A stretch of DNA of 64,000 nt from positions 92,926-156,925 of the forward strand of contig NZ_QXEC01000014.1 in assembly GCF_003583405.1 (NCBI RefSeq), in the 5' to 3' direction. The stretch comes from Micromonospora radicis. Lineage in GTDB: Bacteria; Actinomycetota; Actinomycetes; Mycobacteriales; Micromonosporaceae. This document shows, in pieces, positions 17,374 through 26,504 of this stretch. Under the pieces are notes generated by a model, which worked only from the letters and a program-made list of their open reading frames with translations, did not search any database and was not told the origin of the DNA. Every line of letters begins with the position of its first letter. Position 1 is the first letter of the stretch. The position numbers and the translations under genes were made by a program.

Positions 17374-18521
17374 AGCGCCAGCTCCGGCACCTCGACACGG
17401 CGGCCCTCGCGGGCCGACACCAGGCCCAGCTCGGCCAGCTGCACCCCGCGTGCCCCGGCCAGGAAGTCCCACCGGAACGGCTCACCGGCGACGACGTGCC
17501 GCAGGAACGCCTCCCACTGCACCTTGAAGCCGTTGTCGAAGTCCTCGTTGTCCGGCACCTCCGTCCACTGCGACCGGAAGTCCTCGGTGACCGGCAGGTC
17601 GGGGTTCCACACCGGCTTCGGGGTGACCGCACGGTGCTGCGCCCGACACCGGCGCAGCCCGGCCACGGCACTGCCCTCGGTGCCGTCGACCTGGAACTCG
17701 ACGAGTTCGTCGCGGAACACCCGCACCGCCCAGGACGAGTTGAGCTGGGCGATCACCCCGCCGTCGAGTTCGAAGACGGCGTACGCGGCGTCGTCGGCGG
17801 TGGCCTGGTAGGGCCGGCCGGCCTCGTCGACCCGGCGCGGGACGTGGGTGGCGATGGTGGCGGAGACCGCGCGTACCTCGCCGAACAGTTCCGCCAGCAC
17901 GTAGTGCCAGTGCGGGAACATGTCCACCACGATGCCGCCGCCGTCTTCGGCGCGGTAGTTCCAGGAGGGACGCTGGGCGGGCTGCCAGTCGCCCTCGAAG
18001 ACCCAGTAGCCGAACTCACCACGCACCGACAGCACCTGGCCGAAGAAGCCACCGTCGAGCAGCCGCTTGAGCTTGCGCAGGCCGGGCAGGAACAGCTTGT
18101 CCTGCACCACCCCGGTGCGTACGCCGGCGGTGCGGGCCGCGCGGGCCAGGTCGAGCGCGGCGGCGGTGTCCTCGGCGAGGGGTTTCTCGGTGTAGACGTG
18201 CTTGCCGGCCTCGACCGCCGCCCGGATGGCCTTCTCCCGCTGCTGGGTGACCTGGGCGTCGAAGTAGATCTCGACGTCGTCGCGGGCCAGCGCGGCGCTC
18301 AGGTCGGTGGTCCAGTCGTCCAGGCCGTGCCGTTCGGCGATCTCCCGCAGCTTGGTCTCGCTGCGCCCGACCAGGACCGGATGCGGCCAGATGCGGGTGC
18401 CGTCGGGCAGCGGTACGCCGCCGGACTCCCGGATGGCCAGCAGGGAGCGCACCAGATGCTGCCGGTAGCCCATCCGGCCGGTGACGCCATTCACGATGAT
18501 GCCGATCGACCTGCGGGTCAT
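17370..18521 (-). CDS. Gfo/Idh/MocA-family NAD(P)-dependent sugar oxidoreductase
   Basis: 383 residues. An N-terminal Rossmann fold (IGIIVNGVTGRMGYRQHLVR) is followed by VEIYFDAQVTQQREKAIRAA and the family EKP motif in GKHVYTEKPLAEDTAAALDL; the catalytic-region helix carries GGGIVVDMFPHWHYVLAELF. It is the first gene of the operon. A 24-base near-perfect palindrome at 18545-18568 lies 24 bases upstream of the start, a good position for repression by the LacI-type regulator at 19649-20677. It probably oxidises a sugar or inositol; the substrate is unknown. Confidence 0.9.
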   Translation of the reverse strand: MTRRSIGIIVNGVTGRMGYRQHLVRSLLAIRESGGVPLPDGTRIWPHPVLVGRSETKLREIAERHGLDDWTTDLSAALARDDVEIYFDAQVTQQREKAIRAAVEAGKHVYTEKPLAEDTAAALDLARAARTAGVRTGVVQDKLFLPGLRKLKRLLDGGFFGQVLSVRGEFGYWVFEGDWQPAQRPSWNYRAEDGGGIVVDMFPHWHYVLAELFGEVRAVSATIATHVPRRVDEAGRPYQATADDAAYAVFELDGGVIAQLNSSWAVRVFRDELVEFQVDGTEGSAVAGLRRCRAQHRAVTPKPVWNPDLPVTEDFRSQWTEVPDNEDFDNGFKVQWEAFLRHVVAGEPFRWDFLAGARGVQLAELGLVSAREGRRVEVPELAL

Positions 18522-18544
18522 GTCGGTCCTTCCGTCGGTGCAGG

Positions 18545-18568
18545 TGTCAGGTAAGCGCTTTCCTGACA
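18545..18568. promoter_or_regulatory. LacI-type operator upstream of the sugar operon
   Basis: The 24-base palindrome has 12-base arms (first arm TGTCAGGTAAGC) with a single mismatched pair. The central AAGCGCTT is typical of LacI/GalR-family operators, whose centre is a CG step. It ends 23 bases before the oxidoreductase start. The only LacI-family gene in the window lies 1.1 kb away and is the obvious candidate ligand. Confidence 0.7.
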
Positions 18569-18598
18569 GCCTAGGACCCACTCCAGCCCCGGGGCAAG

Positions 18599-18655
18599 TG
18601 AGAGGAAGGGCACCTTGTTGACGCCTCGTGCATAGCAGGGCCCCCCTTCTTGACC
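18599..18655. repeat. Dispersed GTGCATAGCA-type repeat, copy 1
   Basis: Bases 18615-18655 match 20671-20710 closely around a shared CGCCTCGTGCATAGCA core, flanked by TTGTTGA and TTCTTGACC (TTATTAA and TTATTAACC in the other copy). A preceding GAGGAAGGGCACC segment is present only here. I recall many such copies in intergenic regions of Micromonospora genomes. Confidence 0.7.
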
Positions 18656-18729
18656 GCCCTGCTCGGGGACGCATCAGCGGCGAGGAAACTCGGTGGCCGC
18701 CGTCGGCTGCCATGGACGAGCATCACGGA

Positions 18730-19570
18730 ATGGATCAGTCCGAGGAGATTGTCGAGTACTACACCGTCCACTCCCGCGAAGACCTCCGCCTCGGCAGTCG
18801 GCCGCAGGCCCGGCTGGAACGAATCCGGACAGTGGAACTGCTGCGGGACTTGCTGCCTCCCCCGCCGGCCCGGGTGCTGGACGTCGGCGGTGGCACCGGC
18901 GAGTACGCCCGCACCCTCACCGCCTTGGGCTACCGGGTATGCCTGCTCGATCTCGTACCCGATCACGTGGCGCAGGCTCGTGCCGGCCAACCTGCCATCG
19001 TGGCGAAGGTCGCCGACGCCCGCGCCCTTCCCGAGGACGATGATGCCTACGACGCGACGTTGCTGCTGGGCCCGCTCTACCACCTGACGCAGCGGGCCGA
19101 CAGGTGCACCGCCCTGACGGAGGCCGTCCGCGTGACGCGGCCGGGCGGCCGGGTCCTCGCCGCCGGGATCTCCCGCTTCGCCGGCCCGCTCGACTCCGTG
19201 GCCACCGGGCGACTCACCGAACGGATGATCGAGGAGGCTAGGACGCTGCTCACCGACGGCAACAACGACCCGAGCCTCGGCTTCACCCACGCCTACTTCC
19301 ACCGCGTCGAGGAACTGGTCGACGAATGCCGTACGGCCGGCCTGACCGACGTCACCGTCGACGGAATCGAGGGACCGGCCTGGATCGCCGCCGAGGCCGC
19401 CGTGAACGGCCCCCCAGGCGGACAGGGTGTTCGGCGCCGCCCTGGACCTCGCCCGGGTCTACTCCAGGGAACCGGCCCTGGTCGGGTCGAGCGCGCATCT
19501 GCTCGCCAGCGGCGCGGTGCCCGACCGCGCCCCCGGGACCGGGTCCCGCCCGGTCACGCTACGGGCCTGA
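18730..19570 (+). pseudogene. Class I SAM-dependent methyltransferase with C-terminal frameshift
   Basis: The N-terminal ~225 codons encode a complete methyltransferase core: ARVLDVGGGTGEYARTLTAL (SAM motif I), CLLDLVPDHV, DATLLLGPLYHLTQRADRC and RVTRPGGRVLAAGISRFAG. At the six-C run 19410-19415 the frame shifts. Reading with five Cs continues as NGPQADRVFGAALDLARVYS and ends at TGA 19568-19570, matching the usual family C-terminus; the actual frame instead runs into an arginine/proline-rich tail up to 19638. A homopolymer error in sequencing or a true recent frameshift would look the same. ATG 18730 is preferred; 18712 is an alternative. Substrate unknown. Confidence 0.75.
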
Positions 19571-19648
19571 CCGATTCGACCATGGCACACGGTACGGTGA
19601 CGCTGGCGGTCCGGGCGCGTGGCCGGCGCGACGCGTGAGGGGGCGGGT

Positions 19649-20677
19649 GTGGCGACGCTGTCCGATGTGGCACGGCGGGCGGGAGTCTCACCCGCCACGG
19701 CGTCGCGGGTGATCAACGGCAGCAGCAAACCCGTGACCGACGAGCTGCGCGAGCGGGTGCTGCGGGCCGTCGCCGACCTCCAGTACGTACCCAACGCCCA
19801 CGCGCAACTGCTGGCCCGCTCGCATCGGGGTGCCGTGGGCGTCATCGTGCACGACGTCTCCGACCCGTACTTCTCCGAGATCACCCGGGGCCTGCAACGG
19901 GTCGCCACCGACCGGGGGCGGCTGCTGATGATCTGCAACAGCTACCGCGACCCGGAGCGGGAGTTGGAGTACGTCGAGCTGCTGCGCGGGCAGCAGGTCG
20001 CGGCGATCATCCTGGCCGGCTCCGGCTACCACGACCCCGACTTCACCCGGCTGCTCAACGGGAAGCTGGCCGCGTACGAGGCCACCGGCGGACGGGTGGC
20101 GGTGATCGGCCGGCACGAGCACTCCGGCGACGCGGTGATGCCCGACAACCGCGCCGGTGCCCGCCTGCTCGGCGAGGAGATCCGCCGGCTCGGGCACGAA
20201 CGGGTCGGGGTGGTGGCCGGGCCGAAGATGCTGACCACCACCACCGATCGGCTGACCGGGCTGCGTGAGGCGTTCGCCGCGCACCACCGGGAACTGCCCG
20301 AACACCGCATCCGGTACGCGGCGTTCGACCGTGACACGGGTGCCGCCGCCACCGCATCGCTGCTCGACGCGGAGCCGGAACTGACCGCGATCGCCGCGCT
20401 CAACGATTCGATGGCCATCGGCGCGCTGTCGCTGCTGCGCTCGCGGGGCATAGCGGTGCCCGGCCAGGTCAGCGTGTTCGGCTTCGACGACATGCCGATG
20501 GCGCGCGATGTCACCCCGGCGTTGACCACGGTCCGGCTGCCGCTGGTGGAGCTGGGTACCCGGGCGATGGCGCTGGCGCTGGACGCGGGATCGGCCAAGC
20601 CCCGGGTGGAGTCGCTCGCCGCCGAACTCGTCCGCCGCGACAGCTCCGCCCCGGCGAAAGGAATGGCACGTTATTAA
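19649..20677 (+). CDS. LacI-family transcriptional regulator
   Basis: 342 residues. The N-terminal helix-turn-helix and hinge read ATLSDVARRAGVSPATASRV then INGSSKPVTDELRERVLRAV and LQYVPNAHAQLLA. A periplasmic-binding-protein-like sensor domain follows (GAVGVIVHDVSDPYFSEITR, RLGHERVGVVAGP, SVFGFDDMPMARDVTPALTT). GTG 19649 has a GAGGGGG ribosome site and places the HTH at the very N-terminus. It probably represses the 15404-18521 operon through the palindrome at 18545-18568 and is induced by the pathway sugar. Its stop codon lies inside a dispersed repeat (20671-20710). Confidence 0.93.
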   Translation: MATLSDVARRAGVSPATASRVINGSSKPVTDELRERVLRAVADLQYVPNAHAQLLARSHRGAVGVIVHDVSDPYFSEITRGLQRVATDRGRLLMICNSYRDPERELEYVELLRGQQVAAIILAGSGYHDPDFTRLLNGKLAAYEATGGRVAVIGRHEHSGDAVMPDNRAGARLLGEEIRRLGHERVGVVAGPKMLTTTTDRLTGLREAFAAHHRELPEHRIRYAAFDRDTGAAATASLLDAEPELTAIAALNDSMAIGALSLLRSRGIAVPGQVSVFGFDDMPMARDVTPALTTVRLPLVELGTRAMALALDAGSAKPRVESLAAELVRRDSSAPAKGMARY

Positions 20678-20710
20678 CGCCTCGTGCATAGCAAGGGCCC
20701 CTTATTAACC
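20671..20710. repeat. Dispersed GTGCATAGCA-type repeat, copy 2
   Basis: Matches 18615-18655. TTATTAA at both ends makes it unusually AT-rich at its borders. It supplies the last residue and TAA stop of the LacI gene, so the element probably inserted at, or arose across, the gene end. Confidence 0.7.
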
Positions 20711-20771
20711 CTCGCGATTAACGAATCAACCTCGCGCTGCCGAGTTGCGCGAGTGAGATAGACATCAGCGC

Positions 20772-23507
20772 ATGCGTAGATTCCTGATGTCGGCTGTGCT
20801 GGCCATGGCGCTGGTGACCGGCGCGGCCGGGGTGGCCGGGGTGGCCGGGGTGGCGGTGGCCGCCCCGCCGGGCGGCCCGGCGGGCGGCCCGGCGACCCAA
20901 CCGGCGACCCATGGCTGGTCGATGACCGGTGGAGAGCTGACCTGGCGTTCGGACAAGCGGGTGCCCATGGGCGCTGCCGCCGTCGAGTTCTGGTCGGGCG
21001 ACGAGCGACTCGGTCGGGTCCGTCCGCACCCGGACGGCCGGACCTTCAGCCTCCGGCTCGACGGGCCCGTCCGGCTGGACGAGTTGACGGTGCGGGCCGG
21101 CGGCAGGCGGCTCGACCAGCCTGCACCACGCAGTCCGCGCCGCGCCCCGCCGGTCACCGCCACGCCCGGCCCACTGCCGGCCGGCAGCGTCGACCCCGGA
21201 CTCGCCGGTCCCTACCGGCACATCACCGGGGAGTACGATCTGCCCGCCGTCAAGCTGCCCGATTTCCCGGAGAAGGTCGAGATGCGGGCGGTGGTGGTCG
21301 CGCCGCAGGGTGCCTCCGGTGCCCGGCCCCTCGCCCTGTTCCTGCACGGGCGGCACGTCAGCTGCTACCGCGGCGACGTGACCGTGCCGCTGGTGTGGCC
21401 CTGCCCGACCGGGGCCGAGCCGGTGCCGAGTCACCGTGGCTACCTCCAGGCACAGCGGCTGCTCGCCTCGCAGGGCTACGTGACGGTGTCCATCTCGGCC
21501 AACGGGATCAACGCCCAGGACTGGGAGCCCGAGGACGGCGGCGCCCAGGCCCGCTCCGCACTCGTGCGGCTGCACCTGGGCAAGTGGGCCGACTGGGCCG
21601 GCTCCGGCCGGGCCGGCGCCCCGGCGATCGTGCGTGCCGCGCCGCGCGCCGACCTGTCGCAGGTGTTCCTGATGGGCCACTCCCGCGGTGGCGAGGGCGT
21701 CAACCGCGCGGCGATGGACTCGCTCACCCCGCCGCCGGCCGCGAACGACGGCTATTCCGGTCGAGTCCGCTGGACGATCCGCGGCATGATGCTGATAGGT
21801 CCGACCATCTACGGCCACAACCCGGTGCCGGACGTCCCGTCGGTGACGATCCTGCCCGGCTGTGACGGTGACGTCTACGACCTCCCGGGCCAGTTGTACG
21901 TGGACGCGACCCGGGGCGTCAGCCGCAGTCGGGCGCTGCGCAGCGCGCTGTACGTGGTGGGCGCCAACCACAACTTCTTCAACACCGAGTGGACGCCCGG
22001 GCAGTCGGTAGCGCCCTCCGAGGACGATTTCGAGTGGTCCTCCGGTGGCGAGCACGACCCGGTCTGTTCCCCCGGTACCCCGACCCGGCTCACCCCGGCC
22101 CAACAGCAGAATCTCGGCGCGACCTACATCGCCGCCGCCGCGCGGCTCTTCGTCGGCGGCGACGACCGGATTCGGCCGCTGCTGGACGGCAGTGGCCGGC
22201 GGGCACCCTCGGCCGACCCGGCCCGGGTGTTCAGTCACGCCCTCGGCGGCAACCGCACACCGTTGATCGTCCCGGATCCGTCGACGAGGCTGTCCGGTGG
22301 AGCGCGGATCTGCGACCAGGTCAGCGACGACGCGGAACGCTCCTGCCTCGATCCGGCCGACCCGAACGCGCTGCTGGCACACTTCATGCCATTCTGGTCC
22401 GGCCCCGAGCCCGACCGGTACGCGGCGGCGTTGAGCTGGTCGGCCGCCGGGCGGCCGATCCGGCTGGCCCCGGCACGGCCGGTCACCGTGGCCGGTGCCG
22501 GTGCGCTGGCGATGCGCGTCATCGTGCCACCCAACACGACCGGGACGAGGCTGGACGTCACCGTCGTCGGGGTGGACGGCCGGCGCAGCCGGCTGGGTGA
22601 GGTACGGATCGACGGCCTGCCCGGCACCGACTACACGACCTCGTACTGGGCGCAGGAGGTACGGGTGCCGCTCAAGGGCGCACCCGCCCGGTTGGCCGCC
22701 ATCGAACTCACCCCGCGTACCGCGTCCGGCCGCGCCTGGCTGCTCGACGCGTGGGGTTGGCAGCCGGGCACGCCCGACCCGGGCGCACCGCGCCTGCCAC
22801 GGATCGACGTCGGCACCCTCCAGGTCCGCGAGGGCGACTCCGGCGCGAAGACGTACGAGATCCCGGTGAACGTGACGGGCAGCGGCAACGGTGTGGTACG
22901 GCTGTTCCTGTCCGACGAAGTGGCGTTCACGCAGCGATCCTGGCTGGCCACCGTGCGTCCGGGTCAGCGCAGTGTCCGGGTGCCGGTCGAGGTCGTCGGT
23001 GACACGGTGTGGAACTACACCGAGCGGCACACGCTGCTCGCCAAGGCGGAGCGGGGCGTCGTGGTCGGTGATTACCACGGAGGGCTCGCGGTCGTCAACG
23101 ACGACCCGGACCCGGGCGTCTCCGTCGAGTCCAGCTCGGTACGGGTCGCCGAGGGCACGACGCTGAGCTGGCGCTTCACCACGTCCGCGCCGACCGAGGC
23201 GGGCATCTTCGCGTACTACCTGCCGACGGCTCCGGCCGACGGTGTGGAGTTGTCCACCACCGACGTGGACCCGGACTGGTACGCCCAGAACGCCTACGAC
23301 TCGGTGGAGCCGTCCCGGCCGCTGTCGCAGAGCTGGCTGTATCCGTCCCTGTTCATCCCCCCGGACGCGACCGCCGGCGAGTTCTCCATACCGACGATCA
23401 CCGATGCGCTTGTCGAGCCGGACGAACTGGTCGAGCTGCAGGTGTACGGCATCGCTGGCAGTCCGGTGCTGCCCGAGGTACTGACCGGCGTGGTCACCGA
23501 CGGCTGA
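20772..23507 (+). CDS. Large secreted alpha/beta-hydrolase with C-terminal beta-domains
   Basis: 911 residues. A signal peptide (MRRFLMSAVLAMALVTGAAG, ending near VAVAA) is followed by a Gly/Pro linker and an alpha/beta-hydrolase domain. Features: PLALFLHGRHVSCYRGD (oxyanion strand), a nucleophile elbow GHSRGGEG with Ser304, TILPGCDGDVYDLPG with the likely acid, and VVGANHNFFNTEW with the likely histidine. Residues ~560-900 are beta-rich; VREGDSGAKTYEIPVNV and VVNDDPDPGVSVESSSVRVA resemble Calx-beta repeats. It is probably an extracellular lipase/esterase-like enzyme with adhesive C-terminal domains. Substrate is unknown, and it stands alone. Confidence 0.8.
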   Translation: MRRFLMSAVLAMALVTGAAGVAGVAGVAVAAPPGGPAGGPATQPATHGWSMTGGELTWRSDKRVPMGAAAVEFWSGDERLGRVRPHPDGRTFSLRLDGPVRLDELTVRAGGRRLDQPAPRSPRRAPPVTATPGPLPAGSVDPGLAGPYRHITGEYDLPAVKLPDFPEKVEMRAVVVAPQGASGARPLALFLHGRHVSCYRGDVTVPLVWPCPTGAEPVPSHRGYLQAQRLLASQGYVTVSISANGINAQDWEPEDGGAQARSALVRLHLGKWADWAGSGRAGAPAIVRAAPRADLSQVFLMGHSRGGEGVNRAAMDSLTPPPAANDGYSGRVRWTIRGMMLIGPTIYGHNPVPDVPSVTILPGCDGDVYDLPGQLYVDATRGVSRSRALRSALYVVGANHNFFNTEWTPGQSVAPSEDDFEWSSGGEHDPVCSPGTPTRLTPAQQQNLGATYIAAAARLFVGGDDRIRPLLDGSGRRAPSADPARVFSHALGGNRTPLIVPDPSTRLSGGARICDQVSDDAERSCLDPADPNALLAHFMPFWSGPEPDRYAAALSWSAAGRPIRLAPARPVTVAGAGALAMRVIVPPNTTGTRLDVTVVGVDGRRSRLGEVRIDGLPGTDYTTSYWAQEVRVPLKGAPARLAAIELTPRTASGRAWLLDAWGWQPGTPDPGAPRLPRIDVGTLQVREGDSGAKTYEIPVNVTGSGNGVVRLFLSDEVAFTQRSWLATVRPGQRSVRVPVEVVGDTVWNYTERHTLLAKAERGVVVGDYHGGLAVVNDDPDPGVSVESSSVRVAEGTTLSWRFTTSAPTEAGIFAYYLPTAPADGVELSTTDVDPDWYAQNAYDSVEPSRPLSQSWLYPSLFIPPDATAGEFSIPTITDALVEPDELVELQVYGIAGSPVLPEVLTGVVTDG

Positions 23508-23514
23508 CGGCGAC

Positions 23515-23553
23515 GGGCCCGGGGCCGCCCAAGGTGAGTGCGGCCCCGGGCCC
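23515..23553. terminator. Terminator hairpin after the secreted hydrolase gene
   Basis: A perfect 14-bp inverted repeat (GGGCCCGGGGCCGC and its complement) with an 11-base loop starts 8 bases after the stop. Confidence 0.7.
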
Positions 23554-23597
23554 GGCACGGGTCGGACAGCGGGCCACCGGCCACATACCCTGGTCGG

Positions 23598-24602
23598 GTG
23601 TCGAGGCCCAGTCCCACCCAACGGACCCTCTCCCCCGATGACGTGGTCGACTTCGTGCGCGCCTCGTTCGGCCCCGACCACCGAGTGATCGACTGCGGAC
23701 CGTTGTCCGGTGGCGGCTTCGCCGCGGTGTGGTGGGTCCACCTCGACGATGATCGCGCGGTCGTACTCAAGGTGGCCCCGCCGCCCACGGCACGACTACT
23801 GCGCTACGAGACGGACCTGCTGGCCGCCGAGGCCCGTTACTTCCGGCGGGTCGCCGAGGGCGCACCGGGAGTGCCGGTGCCGCAGGTGCTGCACCACGGT
23901 CGGAACCACCACCTCGGCGAGTGGCTGTTCACCACCCGGCTGCCCGGCCGGGCCCTGCCCGACCTGGACGGTGCCGACGCCGAGGCCCGCGCCGACCTGG
24001 GTGCGGCGGTGGCCGCCGTGCACCGGATCACCGGCGACCGGTTCGGCTACGACGGCGGCCGGGCCGCCGGGTCGACCTGGCGGGCCGCGTTCGCGGCGGT
24101 CATCGACGACCTGCTCGCCGACGCCGCCGACTGGGACGTGGCGCTGCCCGCCCCGCCGGAACGGTTCCGCGGGCTGGTCGCCCGGCACGGCGACCTGCTC
24201 GACCAGGTACGCCGACCGGCCCTGTTGCACTTCGACTGCTGGGACGGCAACGTGCTGGCCGCGCCCGACGACACCGGCACGTACCGGATGTGCGGCCTGG
24301 TCGACGGCGAACGGTTCCTTTACGGCGACCCGCTGCTCGACCTGGTCTCCCCGCTGCTGTTCCGCCGTGCCGAGGACGAGCCGGACCACCCGTTCCTGCG
24401 TGGCTACGCCGCCGCCACCGGCGGCGCGCTGGTGTTCGACGCCGGGATACGCCGCCGGTTGGCGCTGTACCGGATGCACCTGCACCTGCTGATGACCGTG
24501 GAGATGCCCAGCCGGGGCATCACCGTCGACAACGACCCCGGTCGGCACACCCTGCTGGCCGAACTGCTGGAACGCGACCTGGCCGACCTGGCCCGCGACT
24601 GA
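23598..24602 (+). CDS. Phosphotransferase family protein (aminoglycoside-phosphotransferase/choline-kinase fold)
   Basis: 334 residues from GTG 23598. Kinase-like features: a glycine-rich segment LSGGGFAAVWWVHLDD, catalytic loop LLHFDCWDGNVLA (HxDxxxxN, near residue 211) and metal-site segment GLVDGERFLYGDPLLDL replacing the usual IDW/DFE. The C-terminus is helical. Enzymes of this fold phosphorylate aminoglycosides, homoserine, macrolides, fructosamine or unknown metabolites. Nothing nearby indicates an antibiotic cluster, so I would not call it a resistance gene. Confidence 0.85.
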   Translation: MSRPSPTQRTLSPDDVVDFVRASFGPDHRVIDCGPLSGGGFAAVWWVHLDDDRAVVLKVAPPPTARLLRYETDLLAAEARYFRRVAEGAPGVPVPQVLHHGRNHHLGEWLFTTRLPGRALPDLDGADAEARADLGAAVAAVHRITGDRFGYDGGRAAGSTWRAAFAAVIDDLLADAADWDVALPAPPERFRGLVARHGDLLDQVRRPALLHFDCWDGNVLAAPDDTGTYRMCGLVDGERFLYGDPLLDLVSPLLFRRAEDEPDHPFLRGYAAATGGALVFDAGIRRRLALYRMHLHLLMTVEMPSRGITVDNDPGRHTLLAELLERDLADLARD

Positions 24603-24638
24603 GCGCGTCGCCTAGGGGCAACCCCACCCCCGCGCCGG

Positions 24639-26504
24639 CTACCCGGACGTGGTGGCGAACCGGGCGAGCGGGTTGGCCAGCGCGCCGACGAGTTGCAGGG
24701 CGGCCGACGGGTCGGCCAGGTCGACCATCTGCTGGTTGTCGCGCAGTTGCAGCCGGTTCAGGCAGGACAGGGCGAACTCGGGGGCGAACAGGTCGTAGCG
24801 GGCCAGCCGGTCGGCCAGCTGCGGTACCCGGGCGGCGTAGTCGGTGGCGCAGTCGGCGACCGTACGCCAGAAGGTCTCCTCGTCGGCGATGCCCTGGTCG
24901 GCGAGGGTGGCGCCGAGGAAGCGGAAGAAGCAGTCGAAGACGTCGGTGAAGATGGACAGCAGCTTCATGTCCTCCGGCACGTCGGCGCGGATCCGTTCGA
25001 CCGCCGGAGGCAGGGTCGCCTCGGTGCTCATCACCACGATCTCCTCGGCGATGTCCTTGAAGATCACCCGCTGTACGGTGTGGTCGCGCAGCACCAGGAT
25101 GACGTTCTCGCCGTGCGGCATGAACGCCAGGTCGTAGGCGTAGAAGGCGTGCAGCAGGGGGGTCAGGTAGGCGCGCAGGTAGCGGCGTAGCCATTCGGCC
25201 GGTGCCAGCCCGGAGGCGGTGATCAGTTCGGCGGCGAAGGACCGGCCGTCGGCGTCGACGTGCAGCAGCGACGCCATGGTGGCCAGCCGTTCGCCGGAGG
25301 CCAGGGTGGGCACCGGGCTCTCCCGCCAGAGCGCGGCCAGCATCTTCCGGTACGGCGAGTAGCGGTCGGTGGCGGCCTCGTACTGCCGGTTGCGGTAGCC
25401 GACGGCGGCCCGCTCCCGGATGATCGTCAGCCCGGTTTGCTGGAACACCTCGTCGGCGGCGATCAGGTCGGCCAGCCAGTCGTTGATGGCCGGGGTGGCC
25501 TCCATGTACGCCGCCGACAGTCCCCGCATGAAGCCCATGTTCAGCACCGACAGCGACGTCTTGACGTAGTGCCGGTGCGGCGCGCTGACGTTGAAGAAGG
25601 TGCGGATGGACTGCTGGGCGAGGTAGTCGTCGGTGCCCTCGCCGAGGTGCACCAGTCGACGGCGGGCCACCTCACCGGCGAAGGTGACCGACAGCTTGTT
25701 CCACCACTGCCAGGGGTGCACCGGGATGAGCAGGTAGTCGGCCAGGTCCAGGCCGAGGGCGGCCATGGTCGAGGTGAACCGGGCCAGTGTCGCCTCGTCC
25801 AGCTCGGCCCGGAGCAGTCCGTCGTAGTCGAGGTCGGCGGCGCTGCTGAAGGTGGCGTGGTCGCGGTGGGCGGCCAGCCAGACCAGGCGCACCGGCCGGG
25901 CGGCCTCGGGGGCGTAGCGGTGGTACTCGTCGACGCCGAAGCCGAGGCGACCGTTGTTGGCCACGAAGCAGGGATGCCCCTCGGTCATCGACGTCTCGAC
26001 GGTCTGGAAGTCGGCCTCGACCAGCTTGGCCGCCGTCGGCAGGGCCCGGTCCAGCTTGTAGGCGATGCCGGCCAGGGTGGAGCTGATCTCCTCCAGGTAG
26101 ACCGGCAGGATCCGGTCGGTGAGGCCGAGCGCGTCGCGCAGGTCGAGGCAGAGGTCGACGGCGTCCAGCGGCAGCGGCTCGTCGGCACGGTGCCGGGTGA
26201 TGCTGTCCGGGTCGATGTCCCAGTGCTCCAGGGTGCGCAGCCGGGCGGTGAACCGGTAGCGCACCGCGCCGGAGTCGCTGGTCACCGCGTACCACCGTCG
26301 GCCGGCGGGGTCGGCGGCCGGGCCCTCCGGTTCGGGGGTGATCAGCCGTTCGTGGGCGAACTCGGCGAGGGCCTTGCGGACCAGCAGCCGGTTGGCCCGC
26401 TCCCAGGTCTGCGGCCGCAGGTGGCCCACCGGTGAGCAGCAGGAACGCGGCGCGGCGGAGTCCCGCGTCCGTGCAGGATCGGATTGCCGGTCGGTGGTGG
26501 TCAC
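24639..26504 (-). CDS. desD: Desferrioxamine synthetase, IucA/IucC-family NIS synthetase
   Basis: 621 residues. DesD is the ATP-dependent NRPS-independent siderophore synthetase that joins and cyclises N-hydroxy-N-succinyl (or acetyl) cadaverine into desferrioxamines. Visible landmarks: FVANNGRLGFGVDEYHRYAP, YLLIPVHPWQWWNKLSVTFA, QQSIRTFFNVSAPHRHYVKT, LSVLNMGFMRGLSAAYM and HAFYAYDLAFMPHGENVILV, which match ATP- and acyl-binding positions of the family. Its GTG overlaps the desC stop. It is the last gene of the desABCD unit, the canonical order known from Streptomyces. Confidence 0.95.
   Translation of the reverse strand: MTTTDRQSDPARTRDSAAPRSCCSPVGHLRPQTWERANRLLVRKALAEFAHERLITPEPEGPAADPAGRRWYAVTSDSGAVRYRFTARLRTLEHWDIDPDSITRHRADEPLPLDAVDLCLDLRDALGLTDRILPVYLEEISSTLAGIAYKLDRALPTAAKLVEADFQTVETSMTEGHPCFVANNGRLGFGVDEYHRYAPEAARPVRLVWLAAHRDHATFSSAADLDYDGLLRAELDEATLARFTSTMAALGLDLADYLLIPVHPWQWWNKLSVTFAGEVARRRLVHLGEGTDDYLAQQSIRTFFNVSAPHRHYVKTSLSVLNMGFMRGLSAAYMEATPAINDWLADLIAADEVFQQTGLTIIRERAAVGYRNRQYEAATDRYSPYRKMLAALWRESPVPTLASGERLATMASLLHVDADGRSFAAELITASGLAPAEWLRRYLRAYLTPLLHAFYAYDLAFMPHGENVILVLRDHTVQRVIFKDIAEEIVVMSTEATLPPAVERIRADVPEDMKLLSIFTDVFDCFFRFLGATLADQGIADEETFWRTVADCATDYAARVPQLADRLARYDLFAPEFALSCLNRLQLRDNQQMVDLADPSAALQLVGALANPLARFATTSG

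Noticed and set aside
20718..23741. 1007-codon minus-strand ORF
   Set aside because: Mirror of the secreted hydrolase gene; composition typical of antisense frames.
23598..24602. Aminoglycoside resistance gene
   Set aside because: Only the kinase fold is supported; no resistance cluster nearby and the metal motif differs (DGER).
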